Positions 35,332 to 47,100 of a stretch of 64,000 bases of DNA are shown piece by piece. Position 1 is the stretch's first letter, and each line of letters starts with the position of its first letter. The stretch is from assembly GCA_009760855.2 (NCBI GenBank), contig WPIO01000014.1:6123001-6187000 (forward strand), read 5' to 3'. Source of the stretch: Cristatella mucedo (Eukaryota > Bryozoa > Phylactolaemata > Cristatellidae). A model generated the notes under the pieces. It was given only the letters and a program-made list of their open reading frames with translations. It was not told the DNA's origin and made no database searches. The position numbers and the translations under genes were made by a program.

Positions 35332-36435
35332 AGCACCAAATGAGGCCGAGTCACAACTATTAAGAAAATTTAATATATCGGCTAAGGCCAGGTCTGCGGC
35401 CGTAATAGTACCAATTCTTTGCAGTGCTGGTGAATAATATCGAACTACAGCTTATACTCGGATTAATCGCGTATACGTTCAATAAAGGATTTCAATTTAT
35501 ATATACCCACTATATATTATAAATTGGTTACATAATTATACATTACAAATCAATGCCTATATGTATATCATATCTATATTCTTAGTGAGATATACACATG
35601 AGCCCGATGGCGGTAACCCAGGCTACAGATTTTTCGCAAGTAGAATTGCAATTAATTATTTATTTTTGGGATAGCTGCTCTAAAAAATATAGCATTTCGA
35701 AGTTAAAAATGCTGTTGATCTGATTCAAGAGCAGCACCATCAGAATCACGTCGAAGGAACCTGAAGAAATGTGAAGGCAAGAGTTCAAAGAAAGGATGCA
35801 CTCAATGGTTGGCTATAATCACGATGTAAAAGATGCTAGCAAAGATGTTCTTAACAACGCAATGGAACTGGTGAGCATGTTCTTGGAAGCACTTCCCGGA
35901 AGCTTCATTGCCACCCGCTGGTCTGAAAAGATTATGCAAGAGATCCGGAGTCGTAGCACCAGTGATCGCCTGGTTTGCAAAGACGATTCTACATTTTCCA
36001 GTAGAGAGTAGCAATTGTGGTGAAGGTGATGGTATCGAGAAGTCAGTTAACTTGCATCATCGGCCTAGAGATTTTGCTGCTCTTACATCGCTTCCTCGCC
36101 GGGTTGGGGATGTTGGTGGATCCCCTCAGACAGTGCCCCATCGAAAGCCCCTGCGAGCCAAAAGGAGAATGGCAATGGAATGCGTCAAGCAGCGACTCGT
36201 AATGATGAGTTCCTGCCTATTCAGGAGCAGTGGAATTGGTTAAAGCCCATCCAACGCGAGCATTAACAAAGTGACGGCATCATCATGACGTTGATTAAGC
36301 TCGCAGTAAGATTGAGGATCGATTCTTTCTTTGCATCAGTGCCCCACGATATGAGCTCATTCTCAAGGCTGTACGAGAAATCGCCTCATTAAAATCGATT
36401 GCAACACGTCACGCTCGTCCTACTCCCAAATATTC
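35330..36435. other. No intact gene; possible upstream part of the transposase-like pseudogene
   Basis: 35.4-35.7 kb is AT-rich filler. From about 35.8 kb GC content rises and overlapping frames appear on both strands (for example plus 35796-36011). These may be the decayed amino-terminal part of the element annotated next, but I could not align them to anything. Confidence 0.35.
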
Positions 36436-36439
36436 AGTC

Positions 36440-37870
36440 AACCAGACGGACTTAGTGGCGATTCATGCTCATGCAGCGATGTTCAAACTCCAAGATAGGT
36501 TTCCGTCGGTGCCTTTTCCACTACTTTGTCAAGCAAGGCACGACTTCGAAAAGTCTTTATCAGGAATACGCTTCAATCCAGGAAGGCAAACACGTTTGCA
36601 GCATTTCCTCGTCTCGATGGCGCCAGTACATTCAATTTTACTATCCCGGCCTTTGACTAACCAGCTTAAAGAAAGACACCTGAGATGCCTGTGTCCACAT
36701 CGATATTCAGCTGCTGCCTAATGATTTGCCCTCCTGTGAGCTCGAGCGACTACAATCGGAGAAGGAAATGCACCTTGACGCAGGTATTAAGCAGCGTAGG
36801 TTTGTATCGAAATTCATCAAAGAGTTTATTCAAAGCAGCATCTCCGACCAGACTGTGCCGAACGGTATCTTTCCTATAACCTTTGACCCACCATTACCAA
36901 CAGACGACTAGGACAAATCAATTAGTGACGACGACATTGCTGTTGAATATGCGACAGAGGTGTCAGATTCGACAAAGATCCTCGTTCAGATTCAGATCGA
37001 AGACTTTCGTGGCAGTTTCGCGTTGCCTCACTGTGGGTACATCTGAACTTTGGTCGATTACTTCCAACCAAACTTGATGATGCAAAACTTCATCGCCGGC
37101 CTTTCCAGTGGAGTCCATCAAGTGAACCTGTACCACGAACGTGGTCAAGGTAAAGATGGGGACGCTTTATAAAGCCTCCACATGGGACACACCTCGAGAT
37201 TGTGCAGAAGGACTCTTCTACAGAGACCCTGTTCATCGTGATCGACAATTGTGTTGGGCAAAATAAGTCGATATCTGTGTTCAATTTCTATGTACTTCTT
37301 TCGATCCTTTCTTTAAGAAGGTTTTGCTCTTGTTTCTTCTGCCGGGCGATTCCCACAATCAGGCAGATGAGGTCGTCGCAGATCTCCAAAATTCCACAGG
37401 TCGGCTCAATTTTTACACACAGGATCAGATTGTCGAGACCTGGAACAAAATGAATCGGCGGAGGCAGTTTTCGTGGATCACGATACCAGACGCCCGTTCT
37501 TTACAGCATTGGAGCCTTTGTTAGCTAAGTAATTCAAGCAAATGCCGCCGGGGTACACGAAGAACTATGTCTTAGAGATTGACGAGGGTGTTTGCAGATT
37601 GTGTCACTTGTGTAGCACGCCCGATACAGAACTTGAAACAATTTCCTTGGTGCAGTCCAGAAATCTGGGCATGATTCGTTGAGTGCTGTCGAAGGAACTC
37701 TTTCCAGCGCCTCTGCCAGCATCGATAAAAGGCGTACCAATGCGCTGAAACTGGAGGCAATCCTGACTTGCAGTTGACAGTGAAGAAGCTGCTTTCTTTG
37801 TCAACGAAGTACATGTCGATTCCGGCTCAATATCTGACGTATTATTCGGCCGTGCCGAATAATATCGTGA
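36440..37870 (+). pseudogene. Decayed transposase-like gene with DNCVGQNK motif
   Basis: Coding remnants follow one another over three frames. In order: SLYQEYASIQEGKHVC and WRQYIQFYYPGL (36.5-36.66 kb); DACVHIDIQLLPNDLP and EKEMHLDAGIKQR (36.67-36.8 kb); DYFQPNLMMQNF, LYHERGQGKDGDALY (37.06-37.17 kb); FIVIDNCVGQNKS (37.23-37.27 kb); KKVLLLFLLPGDSHNQADEV (37.3-37.37 kb). The spaced acidic residue, the D-x-C-x-G-Q-N-K box and the P-G-x-S/T-H-x-x-A-D box are typical of a transposase-like protein family I remember from oomycete and animal genomes; I cannot name the superfamily. At least three in-frame stops and several frameshifts make it dead. GC content is higher than in the surroundings, which fits a foreign mobile element. 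Confidence 0.65.
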
Positions 37871-38373
37871 TAGTGAGGACGAAGATCCTGAAAATATTGG
37901 CACGCCGTTGGCGGCGTAATCCGATTTGGCTTAGACTCGTAACAGAAAAAAAAGAGTAACAGCACTGAAGTCTGCTCGAGGTGTGCAGACGCGCTCTGTG
38001 GGGTACCCGACAAGGTACCAGCATTTGTCCTAAATCCCCCATCAATCTTGAGTTATTTCTCGAAACAAAAGGCTCAATTTTTGGTATCGAGCCCTGGATT
38101 CTTGATTTGGATCTGCTCAGCTGCTGAGCACTTGGACAATAAAAACCATCGAACCTCTGAAATATTGAGTGCCTCAGGGATCTGACCGACGCCGACCGAG
38201 CGACTCGAAGTCAGGGGCCCGACACCGGTGCCAGCGATGGTGGGCGAAGTACGGCACACAGGCCCGACCCGCCCACACCTCGATATGTACGTTAGTGCGT
38301 GTGCGGGTGACCGCCAAAAGTTGAACGAGAATAACCAAATTTCCTAAATTTCGTTCCATAGCCCTCCCGAAGG
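37871..38373. other. GC-richer flank, no gene recognised
   Basis: Possible terminal part of the same element: stretch 38.17-38.30 kb is GC-rich (GACCGACGCCGACCGAGCG, GGCCCGACCCGCCC). No inverted repeat pair was identified. Confidence 0.35.
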
Positions 38374-38501
38374 AATGGTTTGGTCTAGTGGTTTAGGGGC
38401 TCGCCCCGACCAAAGTCTGACTGAGGTCGTCGGCTCGAGCCCCAAGGCATATGTGGAGCGCCTGAATAGAGATTAATTTCTCTTGGGGCGCTATATAAAT
38501 G

Positions 38502-38536
<35 letters not shown>
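38374..38536 (+). repeat. tRNA-derived SINE with LINE-type 3' tail
   Basis: A box TGGTCTAGTGG (38381-38391) and B-box-like GGCTCGAGCCC (38432-38442), then GAGCGCCTGAATAGAGATTA, ATTTCTCTTGGGGCGCT, ATATAAATGAATTATA and a (TA)n tail. The part after the tRNA head follows the resident LINE terminus almost base by base: AGCGCCT, AGAGATT, TTCTCT, GGGCGCT and the A/T-rich spacer before the repeat tail. The tRNA half folds poorly, so this is not a tRNA gene. Confidence 0.85.
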
Positions 38537-38538
<2 letters not shown>

Positions 38539-38809
38539 CAGTGCTAGATCGCGTTTTTTTTCACGGCTTCTACCTCTTCTTGGCGTTATGACTACCAAGC
38601 ACAATCTAGGCTTTCACTTCTATGCAGATGGCACTTAGTTGAACCTTTGCTTTGATCCCTTGCAACCTTTGAGCACTTCGAATTATCTCAACTTGCTTGC
38701 TGTCTGTATTGATGAAATTTGCAAATGGATGGCAGCAAATTTTCTTAAATTGAATGATGATAAAACCAACTTACTATTATGAGCAAAGCAAGTGTGATTC
38801 AGAAACTGG
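38537..38809. other. No gene recognised
   Basis: Short unique stretch after the SINE tail; a frame fragment (TTMTTKHNLGF HFYADGT-like wording at 38.58-38.64 kb) recalls reverse-transcriptase text, but it is too short to call. Confidence 0.3.
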
Positions 38810-38995
38810 GAAGGCTAGTGCTCAAAATCGCCTCAGCATGCGTATCTCCTGTTGAATTTGCACGAAATCTAGTGCTCGGTTAAAAGTGACATATCGATAA
38901 ACGACTACATCAGCTCCACTGTCAGGTCTGTCTACTTTCAGTTACGTCACATTGCTAAAACTTGAGCTTATTTAGACAGGGATACCACACCTAAT
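38810..38995 (+). repeat. Degenerate outlying copy of part of array 2
   Basis: Aligns with 26980-27165: CAGAAA-TGGGA-GGC, AGCATG-GT-TC-TGTTGAAT-TG, GACTACATCAG-TC, TAG/CAGTTACGTCACATTGCTAAAACTTG versus TAGCTACATAACATTGCTAAAATTTG, and TTAGACAG-GATACCACA. Roughly 70% similar by eye and 6.5 kb beyond the array end. It stops where a LINE begins. Confidence 0.65.
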
Positions 38996-39716
38996 TTAGT
39001 TTATGCATTTGTGACATGCCGTCGTGACTTCTGTAACTTATTGCTTGCTATTCTACCGGCCTGTGCACTCAGGGGCTTACAGCTAGAGGATAACTCAGGG
39101 ACTAGGCTTGTCTGTCATGAGCGTCGCAGTTGCCACATCACACCACTTCTATTCAAAGTTTACTGGCTTCAACCAAACAGTTCATTGACTTCAAGGTTCC
39201 GTCATTAATTTTTAGGTCCCATCCTTGCTTGACTTCAGCCTACCTATAAGACCTACTGCTCCACCAGGCTAAGCATCGTACCATCCGATATTTGGAGTCT
39301 AAATATTTACCCATACTTCATACAAATCTCAAATCCTTTGAAGATCATGCCTTTAGTTCGTATGCTCGTAAAGCCTGGAACTCACTCCCGACTTGAGTCA
39401 CGACAGCACCTGACATTTCCATAATTAAAAGAAACAGAAAACGCATCTATTTATTACAGTATTTAGTGGGTCCCTGTGATTCGTTCTTCATGTGCTTATG
39501 AGTGCTTACATTGTGCATGCTGCCACTAACCACACTTGCATGCTGACCCAGTGCATGTCACCCTTAACCATGTCCTTCTTGTTGTTTATTAAACATGCTA
39601 CAGACTACTAATCGATCGTGCTTCTTTTGAAGCAAATGTAAAGTGCCCAGAAAAATAATGAGGTCTCTGAGAGTGGTATATCAAATGCATTATTATTAAT
39701 ATTATAAATATTATTG
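38996..39716 (+). repeat. LINE 3' fragment, plus strand
   Basis: Plus-strand remnant of the reverse-transcriptase end: CNLLLAILPACALRGLQLED, RRSCHITPLLFKVYWL, a decayed SYARKAWNSLPT-type stretch (39.36-39.40 kb), then the 3' UTR in plus orientation (TTTAGTGGGTCCCTGTGATT, GCATGCTGCCACTAACCACA) and a mutated stem-loop with ATT tail at 39.64-39.72 kb. Frames are broken; older than the 16- and 22.8-kb copies. Confidence 0.85.
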
Positions 39717-39929
39717 TCTGAGGGTCGGCAACCCATTGAGGACGTTCCTTGATGCCACTATATACTTACTTGCATGTCTTAATTTGTAAATAGAATGCCA
39801 GGAGATCACTATCGTTCACATGGGTGTGCTAATACTAAAATTTGAAGCACGATCAAATTTTTCTGGTACTCTAGGTCCAATCCACTAATTTCAGATATCG
39901 ATATGGTCGGCACTCAGCGGACACAGCCT

Positions 39930-40605
39930 ATTTGCATGCTGATCCTGTGCATGTCACCTCTAACCATGTTAAGCTGGTCGGTATTGAGCAGTCTACCATT
40001 AAAATTGAAGTATCAAGCATAACATGCCTAGAGATGACATGCAAAGTGGCAACATAAAATATGGACAGTGACAGCATGTGCATTGTCTGCTCGAATCAAA
40101 CAGTCGTAGAAAAAAATCACAAGGACCTAATAAATGCTTTAGGAAACAGATGAGTTTTCAGGTTTATTTTAAATTTCGTCAAGAAAGCGGCTGTCGCGAT
40201 GACAGTCGGGAGTGAGTTCCTGGCTTTGGGAGCGCATGAACTAAAGGCACGGCTTCCATAAGGCTTGTGAGGTTCGTATGAGGTATTACTAAGCGATTTG
40301 AGCCAGAAACACCACTACGTTACTTATCCTGGTGGGAAAATAGTTAAGATATGTAGGCATGAGTTGGAGAATGATGTGAAATGACAGAACCTTAAAGTCG
40401 GTGTGCTGCTTCATTGCGAGCCAGTGAAGGCTGGCGAGAAGTCTCGTGATGTGGCAAACTGTGATGCTCACTACATACAATCCTGCTGCAGAGCTTTCCA
40501 ACAAATGTAAGTTCCTGGCTTCACAGGCTGCTAGACCAACAAAGCAGTAAATTACAAAATTGAGATGGGATGTCACAAATGCTTGAACTATTGTTGGTGT
40601 AGTGA
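39930..40605 (-). repeat. LINE fragments, nested
   Basis: 39930-39980 is a plus-strand 3' UTR scrap (GCATGCTGATCCTGTGCATGTCACC). It is followed by a minus-strand fragment to about 40605 with 3' UTR words and coding remnant SHLNFVIYCFVGLAACEARN, VCHITRLLASLHWLAMKQHT, frameshifted. The stem-loop and tail of the minus copy are missing. Confidence 0.75.
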
Positions 40606-42080
40606 CCGTGCCTAAGCTGGCCCAAATCGGTGGCCATTTCTCAATAGCTTGTAGCTTAAAGTAGTGAAAATTAACTTTTGAGCTGGTTTAGTTTCTTTCG
40701 GAAGATAACTTTCGATCAGGACCCCTTTTGTCAGACGCTAGTGGAGATGTGCTTGAAGAGTTTACTATGATGGTTGAGCTTTCTAGTTTATGGGTCTAAC
40801 TTGATTTTCCAATAACTAGTTAAAGTCCGATATGGTTAACACTGCATAAGAAGTTTACATAGTTCGCTCTAACAGATAAGTAATACATGAGATCAATTGA
40901 TTTATGATAGAGTTATCACCTCGATACATTCTGCAAAATGCGTTGTATGCTAACCTTAAAATCATAATAAAAATACAATCACTTGGAATTCTAACTTAAT
41001 TATGACGAAAGGCAGAAGAAAATCTTTATTTAAATGACCAAGATAATAATAAGAAACAAAGCGAATACTCTGGCAAGGGCTCAATACAAAGCTAAATTGA
41101 CCCTCGGTATAGCGGAATGCATACAGCGAAAGAGGGAAGCTAAAGGTTATTAGACCAAGTTGTCGCACAAGCTTTGATGGTTGCTGATCTGCTTCTAATC
41201 TTGCATTCTAATTCCTGACCAAGTAATAGTGCTGCCTGATGCAAGCCACTCCTCAAGAGCTGGCGGAGCAGAGAACATACCAGAGCTGGTTAGAAATATC
41301 AGTTGCCTTGGTAAATGGATTACATAGCCTTCTGCTAGCGGTCAACATTACTCTGACAAAGAACCTGTCTACGTAGCACCAACCGACCTAGCAAGCTACT
41401 CAAACTGGATATGACGATAATAATCTTTTATCACAGTATCAGGATCTCGACGAATGTGTTCACAGCACGTTTGGGCCTTTGTTAAGAGAAGCTGACCCAG
41501 TGCCACTACACCTACTTCCTGGAAGCCTATCAGCTCCGACCTGCATTGGGGGACGAACTGACTTCCAGTTAAGGACTCAATAAGATTGCATAGGGGTGCC
41601 AATGGCAAAGCCCTTTCGAAAAGCAGCTAGAATGTGCCTTTCCAGGAGGACTTTCGGCTTAGATTAGCAATGAAGATGCGGTCCATAATACGTGCCTTCA
41701 GCAAACCCCCTTAAAGCTGCACCCAGTTAATGCATTCAGCCCCTATCAAATTCGTCCTCAATGGAACATTTAATCTTGCCCTATGATTCCTACTTGCATA
41801 TTAGGGTTTTTATAGAGTGGCACACGTAGATTTAATAATAGCAAGCCATAAAATGATCACATCATTGAGTCTTGTGGTTTGCGGCTGCTTTCGACGGGCT
41901 CCATGGTACAGCCACATGAACGAAATCTTTTAATTAACTTCCAAATTAATATTTACTCTTTACCACAATATATAAAATAGAGTAAAGTGAAGACAGGCTT
42001 AGCTCATTAAAATGCCTCTGTTGCATATATAAAGCCGATTTAGAAACCTATTGGCAATCATCCCCGGGTTAGTTAACAAA
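40606..42080. other. No confident gene; one protein-like minus frame
   Basis: The minus-strand frame 41396-41608 looks protein-like (LPLAPLCNLIESLTGS, ELIGFQEVGVVALGQLL, DTVIKDYYRHIQFE) and is preceded by an acceptor-like TTCTAG, but no donor, partner exon or family was recognised. The rest is AT-rich and featureless. Confidence 0.35.
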
Positions 42081-42084
42081 AAGG

Positions 42085-42185
42085 ATTGCCAGCAGCAGCA
42101 CTCGAACATCAGACCTAGTTAATGAAGTGCAAGCACCTTACTGCGAAACCTATGGGCATGTATACCCTTGGATCTACTGAAGGCG
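42085..42185 (-). repeat. Degenerate tRNA-derived SINE
   Basis: On the minus strand: AGGTTTCGCAGTAAGGTGCTTGCACTTC, then a B-box relic GATGTTCGAGTGCTGC. Same spacing as in the better copies. Confidence 0.5.
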
Positions 42186-42189
42186 AACA

Positions 42190-43799
42190 CACTTTTTTCA
42201 AATGAGTTAGAAATAGATAGGAGAAATTACTTCCGTCTAGATTTGGTAGCACGTAAGAGAAAGCGACCTGCAATTTAAACTCTTGTTGACATCTCAGGTC
42301 GCCTTCTCTTACATCTATTTACTTTCGGCTAACTTACCGAAAGGCATAGCTTTACTTCTGATGAGGGTTTTCAAAAGGGCTTTACTGCAACGAATTCTAT
42401 GTGTAAGTGGTCGTGGCTAGCGAATTGTTTGTCTTGAGCAAAGATTCAGATGTCACCTCGCCTAGCAAGTAGATGCTGAACGCATTTCAGATGATTACGA
42501 AAACTCTCTTGTCATTGATGACAAAAGCAAGGAATAGGGATAAATCCGATAGATTCTGGAAGAAAACGAAACTTTATTATATTGTTAATATTTGATTTAA
42601 ATACATTTTCTGAAAGTATTTTGTAAATAAAGCAAGAGAAGTCTCAGCAGCTGGTATTGCTAATATACTGCTACGACGATTTATTATATTAATTTCGTGT
42701 CCCAAAGAACTGTGTGGGACTAAGCCAGAGACGCCTGCCGTAAAACTATTCAATACAGGTAATTAAAAATGACAGTCTGCACATGATTCACTCGCGTCAT
42801 GTTGGAGGAATTAATTTGCACGTGGCTTCCTAAAAGACATGTTGCTAGGAAGTCCTGAAATTTTTCTAGTGGCAGCCGATGCAATGTCACCGCGTTGTCA
42901 AGGAGTATAAACAAATGACAAAGGACAATGAAGTTCATTAGCCTAATGAGTATGCGAATGCTAGCAGTTTCCCTTGTCTTTGGGCGAGGGAAAACACTAA
43001 GAAAACTCCACGTTCGAAGCACTGTTCAAGCGTACGAGGCTGCTGGTACGGCATACCAGCTACGGAAGGTAAGGTAGTAGGGTAAGAAGGCACATACCTG
43101 AAGAAGACAACCGGAAACCATTGCCAGTATGAATATATGCAAAATCTGGATATCTTCGATAGTGGTAGTTGATTTATCACTGGCGGTGCATTTTCTAACA
43201 GAAGATGACGAAATTCCAGTGAAGAGCTGCACTTAGCTATGCACCAGAAGATTAATCCGTGACAGTCTGCGTTGACAGCTCATGGACCACGACAATTCTC
43301 TGGTCACCGACGATAGCCCTAGTATGATGCTCTCCGTTTGACTAAGCCGGTAGTAGTAAGCAGCAAGAGAAAATGATTTGCGGCTACCTAAATGAGGCTT
43401 GGCATCGACTTCCTTCTACAGCTGGCTAGCCAACCACACCACAGCTGATAAGATAAGGGCTGAGGACCATGGTCGTGGCGAGTGTTTGTGTGCTGGCTAC
43501 TAACCATCAGATTAGCTTCAGTAACGCCCGCGGAAGCCCTTACCTGAAAATAAGTCTCCATGCTCGAGGATAAAAACTTTCAACAGCAAACGATACCTAA
43601 TAACGGAGCTGTGCAGCGCTCGGCAAGCCTGCACCACAGTACTTTAGGGCTGCAAGTGATAATGAGCTTCTCCAAGGGCAACGTGCACCATGCCTACTGT
43701 AGTTAACCAGTGCACCAGCCACGCAGCTCAAAGCGGAGGCTCTGCTACAGCCGTACCTAGAAGATGATTCGTTGCATCACTTTCTTCCTCATTTGTTTC
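42190..43799. other. No gene recognised
   Basis: Overlapping minus-strand frames at 42750-43232 are mutual shadows without domain features. Confidence 0.4.
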
Positions 43800-43935
43800 C
43801 TCGTTTATAGAATAGCCAGAGAATAGCCACGATGGTTATGATCAATGCTGAAAGTGAGCAATGCAGAATCGTCTAGCTGCTGGCCTCGAACCCACGACCT
43901 TGATCGTGACGTTCGAGTGAGTTGACAGCAATCTG
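43800..43935 (-). repeat. tRNA-derived SINE
   Basis: Minus-strand B box GGGTTCGAGGCC (complement at about 43884-43896) after a CACGATCAAGGTCGT stem, with a tRNA-like head toward 43935. Confidence 0.55.
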
Positions 43936-43939
43936 GGGT

Positions 43940-44679
43940 TTGCTGACGAATAAGAGATATTGCGATATTCAGAATCCCTTGCAAGTCATATCCAGACATT
44001 GTGACATCCAGACTCTTTTGAATCTGTGAGTTCAAAACAAAAAAAAAGCTGTCAGAGGGGTTCATCCCGAGAGTTCGGATTGAAAGCGATAAAGGGATCG
44101 CCTATTTTAGACAATTAAACCCAAGAAGAATAAGGTCGTGGTTGTTAGTCCTGCAGGGTCACAATTCTTTGTTTCCAGCAGCAGACGATAGTGATAACGG
44201 CTAAAACTTCTCTGGCTCGACATAAGTGTTCAGTTGTATCAGTTGTCCTTTATTTGTACAGTATCATCAGTCCGGGCCCCGATCCTATCAATACAGAATG
44301 TCGAGGACTTCGACTCTAACCTGTTGGCTTAGCAGGCTTACATGGTCTCCGAGTAGCTAGTTAATGGTTGAATTTTGGCAGCACGAATGAAAAATCGAAT
44401 GCAAGAATAGTTCAATGACAAGACTAAGTTGGTGGTGACCCACTTAGTAATTAATTATTATGGCTATTCATGGTTAGATTAAAGTGATATTAAAAAAATT
44501 CTTAGAAAGCAGTACCGAAGCTCAGAAGCGCCTTAAACTTGGCCGTTTTGTATATTACTCAGTAATTAATCTAATAATATAGCTTTTTATTCAAAAATGC
44601 ATTAAATGATTAAATAGCTGATGTAATCCTGAGTAACATGTTCACATGGTTGTGTCAAATTGATTGTGTGCCTGCCAAC
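43940..44679. other. No gene recognised
   Basis: AT-rich filler without exons or repeats I can name. Confidence 0.45.
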
Positions 44680-44985
44680 AATAATAATAATAATAATAAT
44701 AATGCACTTGATAAAGCGCCCTCAGAGAACTCAATCTCTTTCTAGGCGCTTTACATTTGCTGCAAAAGGAAATGCGATTGAACGGTGAGTAATATCATGC
44801 TTGATAAACAAACAAAATGAATAACATGGTTAGGTGTGACATGCACAGGGTCAGCATGCAAATGTGGTAGTGGCAGCATGCACAGTGTCAGCGGGCATAA
44901 GCACATGAAGTACGAATCACAGGGACCCATTAAATGCTGTCCTAAATATGTGTTTTTAAGTTCTTTTTAAATGTGGTCAAGTCTA
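44680..44985 (-). repeat. LINE 3' UTR fragment
   Basis: (AAT)n from 44680, a perfect terminal stem-loop (AAAGCGCC ... GGCGCTTT) and the full 3' UTR to CATTAAATGCTGTCCTAAATATG. One of the best-preserved copies; truncated before the coding region. Confidence 0.9.
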
Positions 44986-46955
44986 ACAAATTAGTTTGAG
45001 CAAATACTGGCTGATTACATCGAGCTTTCTTATACAGTGCAATTGCCAGTGGTATTACCTGCATTCACCAGAGATATATCTTATAGGCCACTCAATAATT
45101 TTTATTATTAATAATTTTTCAGAGATGGAGCTCCCCACTAATCAAGAAAATTGCAGGTGAGCAGCTTCCTTATTATCAAAGCTTATAGGTGTCACGCTTC
45201 TTTCCAGTGCAATTAGCAAATTGCCTCTCACTGCCCTACGAGCTCCATCTTAACGGTATCAGCCGAAGCCCAATCCACTTTGTTACTACCCACCGATAAT
45301 AGTCATACTGGAAATAAGTTATATCACTCAATATTCATTCCATGCTGAACAAAAGTCATCGATTACAGCCTTCATGCTTGTGCCATACTGCTGTGCCAAT
45401 TAGGTGTGTTGTAGCATGCCTTACAACCGGTAGAGAACAAACTACTAAAGTAGCTTCTTTGTCAGATCGCTATCAAATAACCGTTAGTAATGACTGCGGA
45501 TGCATTGGTCAATCATATCAAGCTGATGCATTTCTCAGGTGCTCAGAACTAGATAAACGTGCAAATTGAATAGATATAAGCCTTCGTTTCATTACCGAAC
45601 ATCATAATCTCTTTACTGCAATGAAAATGCATATGATAACTCAAAAACTTTAACCTTCAGTGTGCCTGAATTGAAGCCAGCACAAATATTACCTTCTCAA
45701 AATGTATTGTTCAGTGAGCTGGGGGACACCACACACTATTGAAATGAAAGGAGTTTGTGCTTTCCTTGGTGCACAGGCTGAGAAATGAGAAGCCACACAT
45801 AGGCTGTCTCATTCCTTGGGAAACTCTTCATGGACTGTAAAGGCAGGCTGAGCCTATCAGGTTGAGTACCGAGCTGATTTTACAAGCTTTGGCTTCTTGG
45901 ACTCGTTAATGGTACGCCATTTTTATAGTAAAGCCCTAATGCTGTAAAGACATCTAGCCTGGCATACCAGTATAGCCAGTTCTTCAATCAAACATAGTAG
46001 GCCTTCTTCACAAAATTAGCTTACTCTAGAAATTGACTCCAAGTTTTCTATTCAAAGATAAGCACTTGACAGATCTATGACGCGAAATCTAAAAAGTGTA
46101 CATTCATTTTTGATTGCCTAAACTTTCTTTTTCATTAAGTGTTTATTGTATTTGTGATATAGTGGAACTAGTTTACTTCCCATAGATATAGCTACAAAGG
46201 GTTCATCAGCTGCATAACAGCAGAATCGAGTACTTGGAGAAACATTTAAGGCAATTCGGAGGAGGTAAAAACAAGTGTGTCACACCTTGATGCTTGCTCT
46301 CTGCATGGAATCTCTTAATCACTAACATTGCAGGGCACATCGGTTCTCAATAGCAACGGATAAATAATGCTTGGATCAAGCGACATAGCGAGGGCTGCTT
46401 ATAGTAATAATTTGAAGCAGCCAAGTGCCGGAAACCGAAGCTGTGATGGGATCGGAACGCACCGTCTGGGTAGGCATTGATGAATAGTGCTAGAATTTGG
46501 ACCACACTAACGTGGACTGATCGAAAGCTCGGTTGGGTACTCACTATGTGCTCGAGTTTTATTCTGTCTCTATCCATAGTAAGGTTCATCTAATAAATGT
46601 GTAGCAGTTTGACATGTGCACAATGTTTTTGAAACAAGCTCTGAAATGCGTATTAGCAAATTCGAATTTTAACTGCACAGCTTTGGGTATAGGGCAAAAA
46701 CATTTCAGTCAACTCTAAGATCTTTACGTTGAATTAAGCTTAGAGATATCGTCGTTACTTGTCAACTGAGAAAAAATAATGATTTCACTAATGAGTTTAC
46801 TACACGCTGGCCAGATAGACAACTTTTTTATCTAAAGATCCCTGTTGTAAGTCACATTATAGATTTTATCGGTTGAAAGTCTTTTAGTAAACCAGGTTTT
46901 ATCACAACGGTCCTTCTGACTATTTCAGCTAAACCTGAGTACCACAGTAAAGAAA
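44986..46955. other. No gene recognised
   Basis: Short frames only (plus 45342-45569, minus 46347-46589) with no family features or splice context. Confidence 0.45.
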
Positions 46956-47100
46956 TGTTGTCGGCTATGAAAGACTTTGGTGAATGCCAAACAGTCTTTA
47001 ATGAATGAGTCTGCGTACATTCATCATATTACATTCTTAAAAGACTGTATTCAATAAATTCAGACTTCACGATTCGTCTAGAGGGTTCGTAGCCGAGAAC
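46956..47100. repeat. Dispersed repeat, copy B1 (partner at 52700-52845)
   Basis: Shares in order GA/AAGAC/CTTTGGTGAAT/TCTG, TCTTTAATGAATGAGT-TGC, AAA-GACTGTATT and a TCGTCTAGAGGGTTCGTAGCCGAG / ACGCTAGAGGCTGCTTAGCCAAG end. About 70% similar. Confidence 0.6.

Noticed and set aside
35081-35437. 118-codon plus-strand frame, the longest in its region
   Set aside because: Mostly Leu-Ser from the (CT)n microsatellite; the flanks have no coding character.
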